Source: CAIVAT01 sp037133475 | GTDB taxonomy: Bacteria; Bacteroidota; Bacteroidia; Bacteroidales; FEN-979 | Assembly (NCBI GenBank): GCA_037133475.1 | Contig: JBAXOB010000021.1 | Span: 1-64,000, forward strand | DNA: 64,000 nucleotides | Direction: 5' to 3' | Shown: piece by piece, positions 63,968 through 64,000 of the stretch | Layout: every line of letters begins with the position of its first letter | How positions within the stretch are numbered: the stretch's first letter is position 1 | Position numbers and translations under genes: made by a program | Notes under the pieces: model-generated | What the model was told of the DNA's origin: nothing | Seen by the model: only the letters and a program-made list of their open reading frames with translations | The model's database searches: none

Positions 63968-64000
63968 ATGTTTGGTCTCGACACCTCCTATACCCTACTG
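63968..64000 (+). CDS. start of a probable inorganic phosphate transporter (cut by window)
   Basis: An ATG at 63,968 opens a frame of 11 codons (MFGLDTSYTLL) that continues beyond the window. The MFGLD opening is typical of PiT-family phosphate transporters of Bacteroidota, but 11 residues cannot settle it. Confidence 0.35.
   Translation, partial: MFGLDTSYTLL

Overview
The window looks like a chromosome piece from a Bacteroidota (Bacteroidetes) bacterium. The indications are a type IX secretion C-terminal sorting domain (41.6-43.6 kb), a LytS/LytTR two-component pair, a CzcA pump fused to a TolC domain, DUF6660, and TAnnTTTG-type -7 elements. Species cannot be read from the sequence. Functions below come from motif recognition by eye; no database search was possible.

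Layout. 1-10,812 is the right end of an integrated phage-type element, all genes leftward. It runs from an excisionase-like HTH gene through a primase-helicase with an iteron-rich origin-like gap to head genes (S49 protease, probable capsid), a PLD-like protein, a terminase-small-like protein and a gene cut by the window edge. It ends at a displaced 3' end of a tRNA gene (10,787-10,812). The order HTH, primase-helicase, iterons, head genes resembles phage satellites, but the left half is outside the window. 10.8-17.7 kb is ordinary chromosome (lipoprotein, beta-CASP nuclease, pyruvate kinase, alpha-amylase lipoprotein, VOC protein, DUF1801). 17.7-24.5 kb is AT-rich, and much of it reads as an integron gene-cassette array without an integrase (a CALIN). 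Four attC-like sites separate single-gene cassettes. In three consecutive cassettes the 7-base box after the gene is the exact complement of the box at that cassette's own start, as cassette recombination predicts. One cassette holds a DUF4160/DUF2442 pair whose DUF4160 gene has an in-frame amber codon.

24.8-30.8 kb is a tripartite RND efflux operon with an extra outer-membrane protein. 31.4-37.5 kb is a heavy-metal RND operon (Cys-rich DUF6660 protein, CzcA-TolC fusion, adaptor). 37.8-41.6 kb has MscS, a DUF421 protein, a DUF2846 gene with a -1 frame change at an A7 tract, and decayed genes. 41.6-48.6 kb holds a secreted propeller protein, a LytTR/LytS/LiaF-like cluster, a tRNA deacylase and a BamA-like barrel protein. 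48.7-54.3 kb is a compact forward cluster (dapF, GNAT, mltG, DUF2279, nnr, HD-domain protein). 54.3-64 kb has parE, a methylmalonyl-CoA decarboxylase-like gene, an envelope-glycan trio (flippase, formyltransferase-like fusion, GT4), a pnuC/NadR-kinase pair, a Kef-type antiporter and the first codons of a likely phosphate transporter.
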